Assembly: GCA_903923345.1 (NCBI GenBank)
Contig: CAIXXI010000344.1
Location: forward strand, 1 to 23,453
DNA from: an uncultured Burkholderiales bacterium
GTDB taxonomy: Bacteria; Pseudomonadota; Gammaproteobacteria; Burkholderiales; Burkholderiaceae_E
Direction: 5' to 3'
DNA: 23,453 bases
The notes beneath the pieces were generated by a model. The model made no database searches and was not told the origin of the DNA. It saw only the letters and a program-made list of their open reading frames with translations. This document shows positions 15,445 to 22,882 of this stretch, one piece after another (position 1 is the first letter of the stretch; each line of letters opens with the position of its first letter). The position numbers were made by a program, and so were the translations under genes.

Positions 15445-16236
15445 ATGAATCGTCGCCTTGCCGTTGTCTTGACCCTGGCTGCATTCGCAGCGATGGGCTG
15501 CTCCAAGAAGGAAGAGCCCGCCAAGCCGGCCGCATCCGCAGCACCCGCGGCAGCGCCCGCCAAGGTGGTGAAGGTTGCGGTGTCGCCGACCTCTCCGCCG
15601 ATGGTGTTCGAGAAAGACGGCAAGACGGTGGGCGCCGACATGGAATTGTTCGAGGGCTATTGCAAGGCTCGCAATTGCACGCTGCAGATCACCGCCTACG
15701 ATTGGGCCGGGATGCTCGGTGCGGTCAGCAGTGGTCAGGCTGATGTGGCCTTTTCGGGGATTTCGATCACCGACAAGCGCAAGGAAGTCATGGACTTCTC
15801 GCAGCCCTACTATGACAACGCCTGGCACCTGGTCAGCCTGGCAAGCAAGAACCTGAAGATCACCGATCTGGCCGAACTCAAGAAGTACTCGATCGGCTTT
15901 CCCCGCGGCATGGCCTATGCAGACCTGATCAAGAACGATCTGGAGCCCAAAGGCTTGTACCAGCTCGACAAGGTCAAGCTCTACCCGAGCTACAACGAGG
16001 TGATCGCCGATCTGCAAAACGGCAACCTCGATCTGGCCTTCATCGAAGAGCCGGTTCTGGCCAACTACAAGTTCAAGCAGAACCTGCCCTTCGAGAGCAG
16101 CTATGCCTTCACCGGTTTTGACAAGCTCGGCTTTGCGTTTGCCAAGGGCTCGCCGATGCGCGACGACTTCGACAAATACCTGACCGAACTCGGCCCGGAC
16201 AAGATCAAGGCCGTTCTCGACACCTGGATGAAGTGA
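15445..16236 (+). CDS. amino-acid ABC transporter substrate-binding lipoprotein (SBP family 3)
   Basis: A 263-residue receptor of the polar amino-acid/opine uptake family. The signal peptide ends AAMGC, so C19 would be lipidated and the protein tethered in the periplasm; an Ala/Pro/Lys-rich linker runs to about residue 40. Family landmarks are VSPTSPPMVFEKDGKTVGADMEL (split here by position, about 45-68), then DVAFSGISITDKRKEVMDFSQPYY around residue 115, with the ligand-contacting S/T and Arg in the usual place, and DLAFIEEPV near the C-terminus. The start at ATG 15445 fits AGGA at 15430-15433. It is first of a five-gene operon, with 7 bp to the permease. An Arg/Lys/His-type or opine-like ligand is plausible but unproven. 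Confidence 0.92.
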   Translation: MNRRLAVVLTLAAFAAMGCSKKEEPAKPAASAAPAAAPAKVVKVAVSPTSPPMVFEKDGKTVGADMELFEGYCKARNCTLQITAYDWAGMLGAVSSGQADVAFSGISITDKRKEVMDFSQPYYDNAWHLVSLASKNLKITDLAELKKYSIGFPRGMAYADLIKNDLEPKGLYQLDKVKLYPSYNEVIADLQNGNLDLAFIEEPVLANYKFKQNLPFESSYAFTGFDKLGFAFAKGSPMRDDFDKYLTELGPDKIKAVLDTWMK

Positions 16237-16243
16237 TCGTCTG

Positions 16244-16897
16244 ATGGGTTTCGGCGGCATCCTGGCTCAGCTCGCGCAGGGTGCCGCCCAGACCATCTAC
16301 ATCACACTGGCTTGCTGCGCGACGGCATTGATCGTCGGTCTGGTGGTGGCTGGCTTGAGGCGGGTGGCCAGCCCGCTGGTGGTTGGGCTGCTTGATGTCT
16401 TCACCTATGTGTATCGCGGCGTGCCGGTGCTGGTGATGCTGTTCATGGTCTATTTCGGCTTGCCGGGCATCGGGCTGAAAGTCTCACCGCTCTGGGCGAT
16501 GATGCTCAGCCTCGGTCTGATCGCCGCCGCCTATGTGGGCGAGGTGTTTCGGGGCGCGCTCGATGCAGTCGATCCGACGGAAATCCTGGCCGCGCAAGCC
16601 AGCGGACTGAGCCGGGTGCAGGTCCTGATGTCGATCGAGTTGCCGCAGATGCTGCGCATGTCTGTGCCCGGGCTGATCAACGAGTTCACCACGATCCTGA
16701 AGTACTCGCCGTTTGGTTTCACCGTCGGCCTGCCCGAGATCACCAAGCAGGCGATGACCCTGACCAGCACCACGCTGCGCGGCATTGAAATCTATCTGGC
16801 GGTTGGAGTGCTGTACTTTCTGATCTATCGCCTCCTGCTGGTGGGCGTGCATCTGCTCGAGCGCCGCTTCAGGGTGCCCGGTCTGTCGCCGCAGTGA
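16244..16897 (+). CDS. amino-acid ABC transporter permease (HisMQ family)
   Basis: A 217-residue inner-membrane permease with about five hydrophobic helices. The cytoplasmic EAA loop that docks onto the ATPase is clear: EVFRGALDAVDPTEILAAQASGLSRVQVL, about residues 101-130 (the key residues are the E-A-A-x-x-x-G like core QASGLS). Upstream helices contain VYRGVPVLVMLF, a typical conserved patch of this family. It starts 7 bp after the receptor stop and ends 7 bp before the ATPase, so it is translated in the same operon. It pairs with the second permease downstream as a heterodimer. Confidence 0.93.
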   Translation: MGFGGILAQLAQGAAQTIYITLACCATALIVGLVVAGLRRVASPLVVGLLDVFTYVYRGVPVLVMLFMVYFGLPGIGLKVSPLWAMMLSLGLIAAAYVGEVFRGALDAVDPTEILAAQASGLSRVQVLMSIELPQMLRMSVPGLINEFTTILKYSPFGFTVGLPEITKQAMTLTSTTLRGIEIYLAVGVLYFLIYRLLLVGVHLLERRFRVPGLSPQ

Positions 16898-16904
16898 GGC
16901 CCGG

Positions 16905-17642
16905 ATGGCATTGATCGAGATTCGCGATCTGGTCAAAACCTTCGGCGAGCGCCAAGTGCTCTCGGGCATCGACCTCAACGTCAATGAAGGTGATGTCAAG
17001 GTCGTAATGGGGCCTTCGGGGTGCGGCAAGACCACCCTGCTGCGATGCCTCAACCGTCTGGTCGAGCCGACCTCAGGGTCGATTCGTCTGCGTGGACAGG
17101 AGGTGCTCGGACCGGACGTGGATGTGAGGGCCCTGCGCCAGAGCATCGGCTTCGTGTTCCAGCAGTTTGCGCTGTACCGGCATCTGAGCGTCATCGAAAA
17201 CGTGACGCTGGCCCTGCGCAAGCTGCGCGGCCTGCGCCGCGCCGAAGCCCGCGAAAGGGGGATGCACGAACTGGCTCGCCTTGAGCTGGTCGGGCATGCA
17301 GACCAGTATCCCTCGCAGCTCTCGGGTGGTCAGAAGCAGCGCGCGGCGATTGCGAGGGCGCTGGCGATGGATCCGGCGGTTCTGCTGCTCGATGAGCCCA
17401 CCTCGGCGCTGGACCCGATCCTGACGCGGGAAGTCTGCGCGCTGATCAACCGGCTGTATCTGGACAATGTGACCATGGTCTGTGTCACGCACGACCTCTA
17501 TCTGGCCCGCTACATCTCTGACCGCGTGGTGTTCCTCGATGCCGGCGTGGTCCGCGCCGAAGACACCATCGAAAACCTCTCGCGCAATCGGGATGATCCC
17601 AAGATCCGTTCGTTCTTCGGTCGGGAGGGGTCGGCATTGTGA
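16905..17642 (+). CDS. amino-acid ABC transporter ATP-binding protein
   Basis: A 245-residue cytoplasmic ATPase powering import. All motifs are intact: Walker A GPSGCGKT (36-43), Q-loop Q86, signature LSGGQ (139-143), Walker B LLLDE (160-164), and switch H196 in VTHD. It resembles the GlnQ/HisP/ArtP class. GAGG (16896-16899), overlapping the preceding stop codon, serves as ribosome site. The last 4 bp overlap the next gene (GTGA), a sign of translational coupling. Confidence 0.95.
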   Translation: MALIEIRDLVKTFGERQVLSGIDLNVNEGDVKVVMGPSGCGKTTLLRCLNRLVEPTSGSIRLRGQEVLGPDVDVRALRQSIGFVFQQFALYRHLSVIENVTLALRKLRGLRRAEARERGMHELARLELVGHADQYPSQLSGGQKQRAAIARALAMDPAVLLLDEPTSALDPILTREVCALINRLYLDNVTMVCVTHDLYLARYISDRVVFLDAGVVRAEDTIENLSRNRDDPKIRSFFGREGSAL

Positions 17643-18313
17643 TCGGATTGGATCGCTTCCTGGGCGATGTGCTGGAGCAATGGCCACTGATCGCAGCCGG
17701 CCTGGTCCAGACCTTGAAACTCACTGCGGTTATCAGCGTCACCGGTTTTCTCACCGGGATCGGGGTGTTCTATCTCACGCTCAGTCGATCGGCCTGGGTC
17801 CGCCATGCCACGCGGGCCTACATCTCGTTTTTCGTAGGCATGCCGCTGATCGTGCTGCTGTTTCTCATGTACTACGGGCTGCCGCAGTGGGGTGTGAAGG
17901 TCACGCCCTTCTGGATTGCGGTGATCGGCTTCACTTTGAATGTCGCGGCGTATAACGCCGGATATCTGGGCACGGCCTATAACGGGTTGGACCCGGCCGA
18001 ACTGGAGTCGGCTCGTGCGCAGGGCTTCAGCCATCGGCAGGTCTTTTCTCTGATCACCCTGCCGCAGGTGTTGCGCCTGTCGGTCCCGGCGCTGACGAAC
18101 CAGGTGATCCTGAATCTCAAGGACAGCTCGGTGGCCTTCCTGATTCAGTACACCGAGTTCTTTGCGCGCATTCAGGAGCTGGCATCGACCAATTTCCAGT
18201 TCTTTAAAGCCTATTTGTTGGCCGCGCTGGTTTATTTGATGCTGGTGTCCGTGATTGTTTTGTGCGCGCGGGCACTGGAGCGGCGCTTCATTCTGCCCGG
18301 CACCGTGCGCTGA
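17639..18313 (+). CDS. amino-acid ABC transporter permease, second subunit
   Basis: A 224-residue permease of the HisMQ family with about five membrane helices. It begins with GTG inside the ATPase stop (GTGA overlap). The family patch ISFFVGMPLIVLLFLMYYGL is near residue 65, and the EAA loop GYLGTAYNGLDPAELESARAQG lies around 105-127 (core ESARAQG). It is related to, but distinct from, the first permease, as expected for a heterodimeric channel. The unusual gene order, with the ATPase between the two permeases, is seen in some polar amino-acid importers. The fusion gene follows after 14 bp. Confidence 0.93.
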   Translation: MIGLDRFLGDVLEQWPLIAAGLVQTLKLTAVISVTGFLTGIGVFYLTLSRSAWVRHATRAYISFFVGMPLIVLLFLMYYGLPQWGVKVTPFWIAVIGFTLNVAAYNAGYLGTAYNGLDPAELESARAQGFSHRQVFSLITLPQVLRLSVPALTNQVILNLKDSSVAFLIQYTEFFARIQELASTNFQFFKAYLLAALVYLMLVSVIVLCARALERRFILPGTVR

Positions 18314-18327
18314 ACTGAAAGGCCGTC

Positions 18328-19839
18328 ATGAACAGTGTGCTGGAAGTCCCGGGCCGATCCGATGCCCTGAGCCTGATTCAATCGCATGCCTCCAGTCTGG
18401 CGCGCCTTGCGGGTTTCGATGACGCACGCTGCCTGGCCATCGAGCTGGCCTGCGAGGAGGCTTTCGGTCGCATCATGGAGCGGGCATCAGGCAGTCCGGG
18501 CATTGAGCCGGTGCGCATGGTGTCCGAGCTCAATGTGCTTGCACTGACCATCACCTTTCACGACCAGGCGCCACCCGCCAAGCGTCTGGACGACCTGGCG
18601 AGCGAGCAGGCTGCGGCTGAGCTCGATGAGGTGGATCTGGGCGCGGTGTCTCGCCGGCTGATTCGCGCGGCGGCCGATTCGGTGACCTGGATGCCGATGG
18701 GGCGCCAGGGACATCGCACGCAGATGGTGTTCAACCGGCCGCAGCGCGCGATTGCGTCGATGGAGCCGCAGGCCGCGTTGCAGGCCTTCGATGAGCAGAC
18801 GCCGCTGGCTCCTGTGCAGGACTACACCGTCAGGCTGGCCAGCGAGGAGGCGGACTGGCACCCCATTGCGGTGGCGGTGTATCGCACCTATGGCTACACC
18901 TACCCGCTGGACGACTTCTATCTTCCGGATCGCATTCGTGAGCTGAACCAGACCGGCCTGGTGCTGTCGGCCGTGGCGGTCACCGCGGCCGGCGAGGTGG
19001 TGGGCCACTATGCCCTCGATGTGCAGGGCTTCGGGCAGTTCGGTGTGAAGCCGCCGTTCACCGGTGAGCTTGGCAAGGCGGTGGTGGATCCGGCACATCG
19101 CAGCCGCGGGCTGATGGAGCGGATGCGTCGCTTCGTGGAAGGAGAGGCCCGCAGCCGTGGCCTGGTTTCGGTGTTCAGCGAACCGACGATGGCGCACCCC
19201 TTCAGCCAGAAGGCCAACGAGAGCCTGGGCTCGCGCCCCAGCGCCGTGTTGCTGGGCTTGGTCGCCAGCCAATTTCTGGGTCTGAAAGCGATCGAATCGG
19301 CCGCAGCCGGTCAGCGCACCAGCGTGATGTTCTATCACCAGCCGCTGGGTCCGCAGAGCGCGCGACGGGTGCATGCGCCGCCGATTCATCGACCGATGCT
19401 GTGGCGCACCTATGCCGCCTGCGGCATCGAGGTGGAGGATGCCGGGCCCTCGGAGCCGCAGGCGCAACACACCGAGCTTGCGGCGCAATTCGTGCCGCAC
19501 ATCGAGATCGGCCTGGTCACGGTGCGGGTTGCGGGTCAGGACATGGCTCATGCGCTGCGACAGTGCATGCAGCAGCTGGTCCGGGACTCAGGCGCGCGGG
19601 TCATCTACCTGGCGCTGCGCCTGGACGACCCGGGCTGCCCGGCGGCCTGCGCGGCGGCCGAAGGTTTTGGTTTTCACTATTCCGGCCTGTGCCCGCTGTT
19701 TGATGACGGCCACGACGTGCTGCGCATGCAGTACGTCAATGTGCCGATCGATTTCGGTGCGCTGGCGGTGGCAGGGTCCTTTGCCCGGGAGATCGTCGAC
19801 TACGTGCAGGCTGACCGGGCGCGGGTGGATGCGCTGTGA
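18328..19839 (+). CDS. degenerate RsbW/HATPase-like domain fused to GNAT acetyltransferase domains
   Basis: A 503-residue, three-part cytosolic protein. Residues 1-135 resemble the anti-sigma/HATPase_c fold (ELACEEAFGRIMERA as N-box, TFHDQAPPAKRLDD as lid entry), but the Mg-binding Asn is R48 and the DxGxP glycine is Ala, so ATP binding is doubtful. Residues about 165-320 are a GNAT domain: VVGHYAL strand, ELGKAVVDP strand, then the CoA-loop H257-R258-S-R-G261-L-M, which keeps RxxG but lacks the last Gly/Ala. Residues about 350-500 look like a second, weaker GNAT-like unit (YLALRLDDPG, EGFGFHYSGLCPLFDDG, VLRMQYVN). GAAAGG precedes the start. It is last in the ABC importer operon, 14 bp after the permease, so it may modify or sense the imported compound. 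Role inferred from context only. Confidence 0.78.
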   Translation: MNSVLEVPGRSDALSLIQSHASSLARLAGFDDARCLAIELACEEAFGRIMERASGSPGIEPVRMVSELNVLALTITFHDQAPPAKRLDDLASEQAAAELDEVDLGAVSRRLIRAAADSVTWMPMGRQGHRTQMVFNRPQRAIASMEPQAALQAFDEQTPLAPVQDYTVRLASEEADWHPIAVAVYRTYGYTYPLDDFYLPDRIRELNQTGLVLSAVAVTAAGEVVGHYALDVQGFGQFGVKPPFTGELGKAVVDPAHRSRGLMERMRRFVEGEARSRGLVSVFSEPTMAHPFSQKANESLGSRPSAVLLGLVASQFLGLKAIESAAAGQRTSVMFYHQPLGPQSARRVHAPPIHRPMLWRTYAACGIEVEDAGPSEPQAQHTELAAQFVPHIEIGLVTVRVAGQDMAHALRQCMQQLVRDSGARVIYLALRLDDPGCPAACAAAEGFGFHYSGLCPLFDDGHDVLRMQYVNVPIDFGALAVAGSFAREIVDYVQADRARVDAL

Positions 19840-19879
19840 TGGGTGCGATGCGGTGCATGCCAGGACCGGAGTCGATTGC

Positions 19880-19917
19880 GCATCAAATCTGATGCTAGAG
19901 TGCATCAACTTTGATGC
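19880..19917. promoter_or_regulatory. twin palindromic operators of the vapBC module
   Basis: Two near-identical palindromes lie just before vapB: GCATCA-AATC-TGATGC (19880-19895) and GCATCAA-CT-TTGATGC (19902-19917). Their centres are 22 bp apart, about two DNA turns, and a possible -10, TAGAGT (19896-19901), lies between them. This is the layout expected for autoregulation by a VapB-VapC complex binding cooperatively. Confidence 0.8.
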
Positions 19918-19928
19918 GAGGGTTCACC

Positions 19929-20138
19929 ATGCGAACGACCGTCACCATTGACGACGATCTCTATCAGCGCGCATTGGAGGTGGCCGAACCCGGGCTGGAG
20001 AAAAGTGATCTCTTTCGCGCGGCCATCCAGACCTACATCCGGGTGCAAGCGGCCAAACGATTAGCCGCGTTGGGAGGCCGCGCGCCGACCATGCAGGACG
20101 TCCCGCGCCGCAGATCGGCTGCCAAACCTGCCCGATGA
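19929..20138 (+). CDS. vapB: VapB-type antitoxin (ribbon-helix-helix)
   Basis: A 69-residue antitoxin. The N-terminal MRTTVTIDDDLYQRALEVA is the DNA-binding ribbon and first helix of the VapB group; KSDLFRAAIQTYIRVQAAKRL is the second helix; the C-terminal Arg/Pro-rich tail would wrap the toxin. ATG 19929 is preferred to the upstream ATG at 19911, which lies in the operator, because GAGGG (19917-19921) sits 7 nt before it. It overlaps vapC by 4 bp (ATGA), ensuring coupled synthesis. With VapC it should repress its own promoter through the two palindromes upstream. Confidence 0.88.
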   Translation: MRTTVTIDDDLYQRALEVAEPGLEKSDLFRAAIQTYIRVQAAKRLAALGGRAPTMQDVPRRRSAAKPAR

Positions 20139-20518
20139 GTGGGGTGCTGGTCGATACATCAGTCTGGGTGGCGCACTTTCGTCAGGCCGAGCCGCGTCTG
20201 CAGTCGCTGCTGTCTGAGGATCGGGTGTTGTCGCACCCGCTGATCGTTCTGGAGATTGCCTGCGGCACGCCGCCTGCGCCCCGGGCCCGCACCCTGAGCA
20301 GCCTTCAGGCCCTGCAGCAGTCGGCGCCGGTGACACCAGAAGAAACACTGAGCTTCATCGCCACGCATCGGCTGCACAACAGCGGATGCGGCGCGATTGA
20401 TCTGTGCCTTTTGGCCTCAGCGCGGATGACGCCTCACACCAGCTTGTGGACTTTGGATCGCAACCTGGCCGGGTTGGCGCGCAGGTTAGGGGTGTTGTTT
20501 CAAGCCGCACGCGCCTGA
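20135..20518 (+). CDS. vapC: VapC-type PIN-domain toxin ribonuclease
   Basis: A 127-residue PIN nuclease that would cut tRNA or rRNA when free of VapB. The acidic metal site is complete: D7 (VLVDTSVWVAHF), E40 (PLIVLEIACG), D89 (GCGAIDLCLLASA) and D108 (LWTLDRNL). ATG overlaps the vapB stop. The last 19 bp overlap, on the opposite strand, the 3' end of the MFS transporter gene, so the two transcripts are complementary at their ends. The set of residues implies an active toxin rather than a remnant. Confidence 0.92.
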   Translation: MSGVLVDTSVWVAHFRQAEPRLQSLLSEDRVLSHPLIVLEIACGTPPAPRARTLSSLQALQQSAPVTPEETLSFIATHRLHNSGCGAIDLCLLASARMTPHTSLWTLDRNLAGLARRLGVLFQAARA

Positions 20519-21765
20519 GCCACCCTCGACACGCTCAGCGCATTGACGATCAGCAGCACCTGAAAGATCGCGATGCCGACCCACACTGCAGCAGGCCAGC
20601 CGGCATCCATCAGCCGCCCGAAAATCGCGGGCGAAATGGCCAGGCCGGTGTCCAGGCCCGAATACACCAGGCCATAGACCCGGCCGGTGGCACCGGGCGG
20701 ACTGGCACGGCGCACCAGCAGGTCGCGCGCAGGGCCGGCCGTGCCGGCACCGAAGCCCATCACTGCAAAGAGGCCCGGCACCATCCAGCCGGGCGCGGGC
20801 GACAAGGCGATGATCAGCGCGACAACGGCGGCCACCGCATAGCCGATGGCCACCACCTGTTCGGCACGTGAGGGGTCAGCCGCCACGAAACCACCGGCGA
20901 GCGTGCCGGCGGCACTGGCCAGCATGAAGGCGGTGAGGCACAAGGCCACCCAGGTCGGTTGCACGTCGTGCAGCACGCGCGCAGCTTCGGGGCCGAAGGT
21001 CTGAACGCCGCCAAAGCCCAGTGCAGAGGTGAGAAAAAACGCGAAGCTCATCCACACCGCGGGCAGCTTCAGGAAAGCCAGCGCAGAGGGCGCGTCGGCC
21101 TGGGCCTTCGCATCGGCAGGCGTCGCATGCACGATGCCTAATGCACCGACAGGCTGGCCGGCGAGCAGTTCGCGGTGCAGCCAGATCATGAGCAGGATGG
21201 CTGCGGCCAGCAGGCCTGCACAGGCGATGGCCGTGCGCCATGAACTCAGCCCGGTGATGCCCACCAGAAACACCGGTGCCAGTGCCCAACCGAGGTTGCC
21301 GGCCACGCCGTGCAGGGCATAGGCCTTGGCCAGACGGGTCGGGGGAACGCGGGCATTGAGGATGGAGTAGTCCACCGGATGAAAGGGTGCATTGCCCAGG
21401 CCTGCGAACACGCTGCCCACCATCAGCATCGCGTAAGTCGGTGCGGTGGACAGGATGAGCGTGGCCAGCACGAATGAACACAGGGCCGCGAGCATGACCG
21501 GCACTGCGCCGATGCGATCGACCACGAAGCCTGCAAGTGCCTGGCCCACGCCCGAGACAATGAAGAACATCGTCATCAGCAGGCCGAGCTCGGCATAGCT
21601 CAGCGAGAACTCGGCCTTGATCCAGGGAAAGAGCGGCGCCAGGATCAGATGGAAGAAGTGCGAGCAGCCGTGCGCAGTGGAGACCACGGCGACGGTGCGG
21701 CGCTCTCGTTGTGGGGTGTCGGGGGCGGTGTGGGCGCCGGCAGGCAGGGTGGCGGTGGAGCTCAT
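20500..21765 (-). CDS. MFS transporter
   Basis: A 421-residue major facilitator with about 12 hydrophobic helices. The first helix region (STAHGCSHFFHLILAPLFPW) and LSYAELGLLMTMFF resemble the fosmidomycin-resistance-like (Fsr) branch. The loop 2-3 motif appears as GFVVDRIGAVPV (G-x-x-x-D-R-x-G), normal for MFS. NAPFHPVDYSILNARVP in helix 4-5 is typical of this branch. Start at ATG 21765 (MSSTATL) is favoured over the in-frame 21816 because the extra residues are Pro/Gly-rich and a -10-like TATCCT (21777-21772, minus strand) ends 6 nt before it. Drug or metabolite efflux is likely; substrate unknown. Its 3' end overlaps vapC. Confidence 0.88.
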   Translation of the reverse strand: MSSTATLPAGAHTAPDTPQRERRTVAVVSTAHGCSHFFHLILAPLFPWIKAEFSLSYAELGLLMTMFFIVSGVGQALAGFVVDRIGAVPVMLAALCSFVLATLILSTAPTYAMLMVGSVFAGLGNAPFHPVDYSILNARVPPTRLAKAYALHGVAGNLGWALAPVFLVGITGLSSWRTAIACAGLLAAAILLMIWLHRELLAGQPVGALGIVHATPADAKAQADAPSALAFLKLPAVWMSFAFFLTSALGFGGVQTFGPEAARVLHDVQPTWVALCLTAFMLASAAGTLAGGFVAADPSRAEQVVAIGYAVAAVVALIIALSPAPGWMVPGLFAVMGFGAGTAGPARDLLVRRASPPGATGRVYGLVYSGLDTGLAISPAIFGRLMDAGWPAAVWVGIAIFQVLLIVNALSVSRVAQARAA

Positions 21766-21888
21766 CGGGGCAGGATAGCCCAAGGGGTGGGCGAGCGGGT
21801 CGCGACCCTCAGGCAAATGGATTGACGACGTTCATGCCTGCGAGGGTGCTGCCGTGCCGCAGATCTTCGGTCTGCGCGGCGGGCACGA

Positions 21889-22362
21889 TCAGCTTCGCCA
21901 GGCGCACAACTCGACGCTGCGCGACCTCGATGCATCGCCGGAGACGGTCGCACGCGGGTTGCTCCAGCAGGCGCCCGTGCGACGCAGGCCTTCGAAGCAC
22001 GACTGCGCTTTACGCATGCTGCCTTCGTTCCAGCAGAGCCTGGCCACGCCACTGTCCCTGAAGAGGTAGCCGAACACGCCCTGGCGCGCCACGCGTTGCT
22101 CGTAGCCGGCGCAATCGGCCACGGCGGCATCACGACCGTTCGGACACACGACCAGCAGTCTCAGGTCATCGAAGGAATCGCTGTCGGCGGTGCTGCTGAA
22201 GTGGCAGCGGTCGTCGATCTGGACCACGCCGTCGATCTTCAGCGTGCACTTGGCGTTGAGGGTGCGGGGCTGGGCGGTGGCATCGGTCCAGAGCCCGAAA
22301 AGGGCGAAGAGCCCGGCGAGCACAATGATGAGGACAGGCTGAGGTGTGGCGGGTTTGTGCAT
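21889..22362 (-). CDS. cysteine-rich exported hypothetical protein
   Basis: A 157-residue protein with an N-terminal hydrophobic segment (about 9-25) and a likely signal-peptidase site after DATA, so it is probably periplasmic or secreted. The mature part holds eight Cys (in KCTL, RCHF, VCPN, DCAG, LCWN, SCFE, ACWS and LCAW), an even number suited to four disulfides. No family is recognised with certainty. GAAAG upstream on the minus strand is a modest ribosome site for ATG 22362. It is divergent from the PIN gene at 22448 across 85 bp. A small inhibitor or adhesin-like role is only a guess from its disulfide-rich form. Confidence 0.65.
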   Translation of the reverse strand: MHKPATPQPVLIIVLAGLFALFGLWTDATAQPRTLNAKCTLKIDGVVQIDDRCHFSSTADSDSFDDLRLLVVCPNGRDAAVADCAGYEQRVARQGVFGYLFRDSGVARLCWNEGSMRKAQSCFEGLRRTGACWSNPRATVSGDASRSRSVELCAWRS

Positions 22363-22435
22363 GTAAACAGGCTTTCTGGAGGGTCAAGGGCGGAAGGTTC
22401 GATGAAGCAAGCATTCCATCTGACAGCATATGCGC

Positions 22436-22441
22436 TATCAT
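22436..22441 (+). promoter_or_regulatory. -10 element for a probable leaderless PIN-toxin transcript
   Basis: TATCAT (22436-22441) ends 6 nt before the ATG at 22448, so the transcript may begin at or beside the start codon. The -35 is weak. The nearby GCATATGC (22426-22433) is an 8-bp palindrome that could hold a repressor. Confidence 0.4.
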
Positions 22442-22447
22442 CGAAGG

Positions 22448-22882
22448 ATGCCAACCCTCGTCGTTGATACAAATGTTTTGGTGTCGGCGCTCATTCGCGG
22501 CGGTGTGGCGTCGCGTGGCATCGTGCGTGCTTGTTTGAGTGCTCACTACCGTCCTGCGATCGGACCGGCCTTGCTGGCTGAATACGAAGATGTTCTTGGA
22601 CGTGATGCTCTTTTTGAAGGAAGCGCCCTGTCAGCAATTGAACGCACGGAGGTGTTCGACGGCTTCCTGAGCGTATGTGTCTGGGTTGAGGTCTTCTACG
22701 CTTGGCGTCCCAATTTGCCTGACGAGGCTGATAATCACCTGATCGAACTGGCGGTTGCTGCAAGAGCTGATGCAATCGTCACTCGCAACCTGCGCGACCT
22801 GTCGCGCGGCGAGCTGAAATTTCCATCGCTGCGTCTGCTCACCCCCGAGCAGTGCCTGGAGGCCTTTCCATGTCCACCCTGA
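22448..22882 (+). CDS. PIN-domain toxin (putative toxin of the PIN family, toxin-first module)
   Basis: A 144-residue PIN protein of the branch annotated as putative toxin-antitoxin component, PIN family. Acidic and polar site residues are present: D7 (LVVDTNVLVSAL), E45 (LLAEYEDVL), D92 and D95-N96 (NLPDEADNHLIELA), and N114 in AIVTRNLRDL. These imply a metal-dependent RNase. ATG 22448 is selected because the domain begins at once and the -10 box is 6 nt upstream; an in-frame ATG at 22430 lies within the promoter. Its 3' end overlaps the antitoxin gene by 13 bp. The partner gene follows rather than precedes it. Confidence 0.88.
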   Translation: MPTLVVDTNVLVSALIRGGVASRGIVRACLSAHYRPAIGPALLAEYEDVLGRDALFEGSALSAIERTEVFDGFLSVCVWVEVFYAWRPNLPDEADNHLIELAVAARADAIVTRNLRDLSRGELKFPSLRLLTPEQCLEAFPCPP

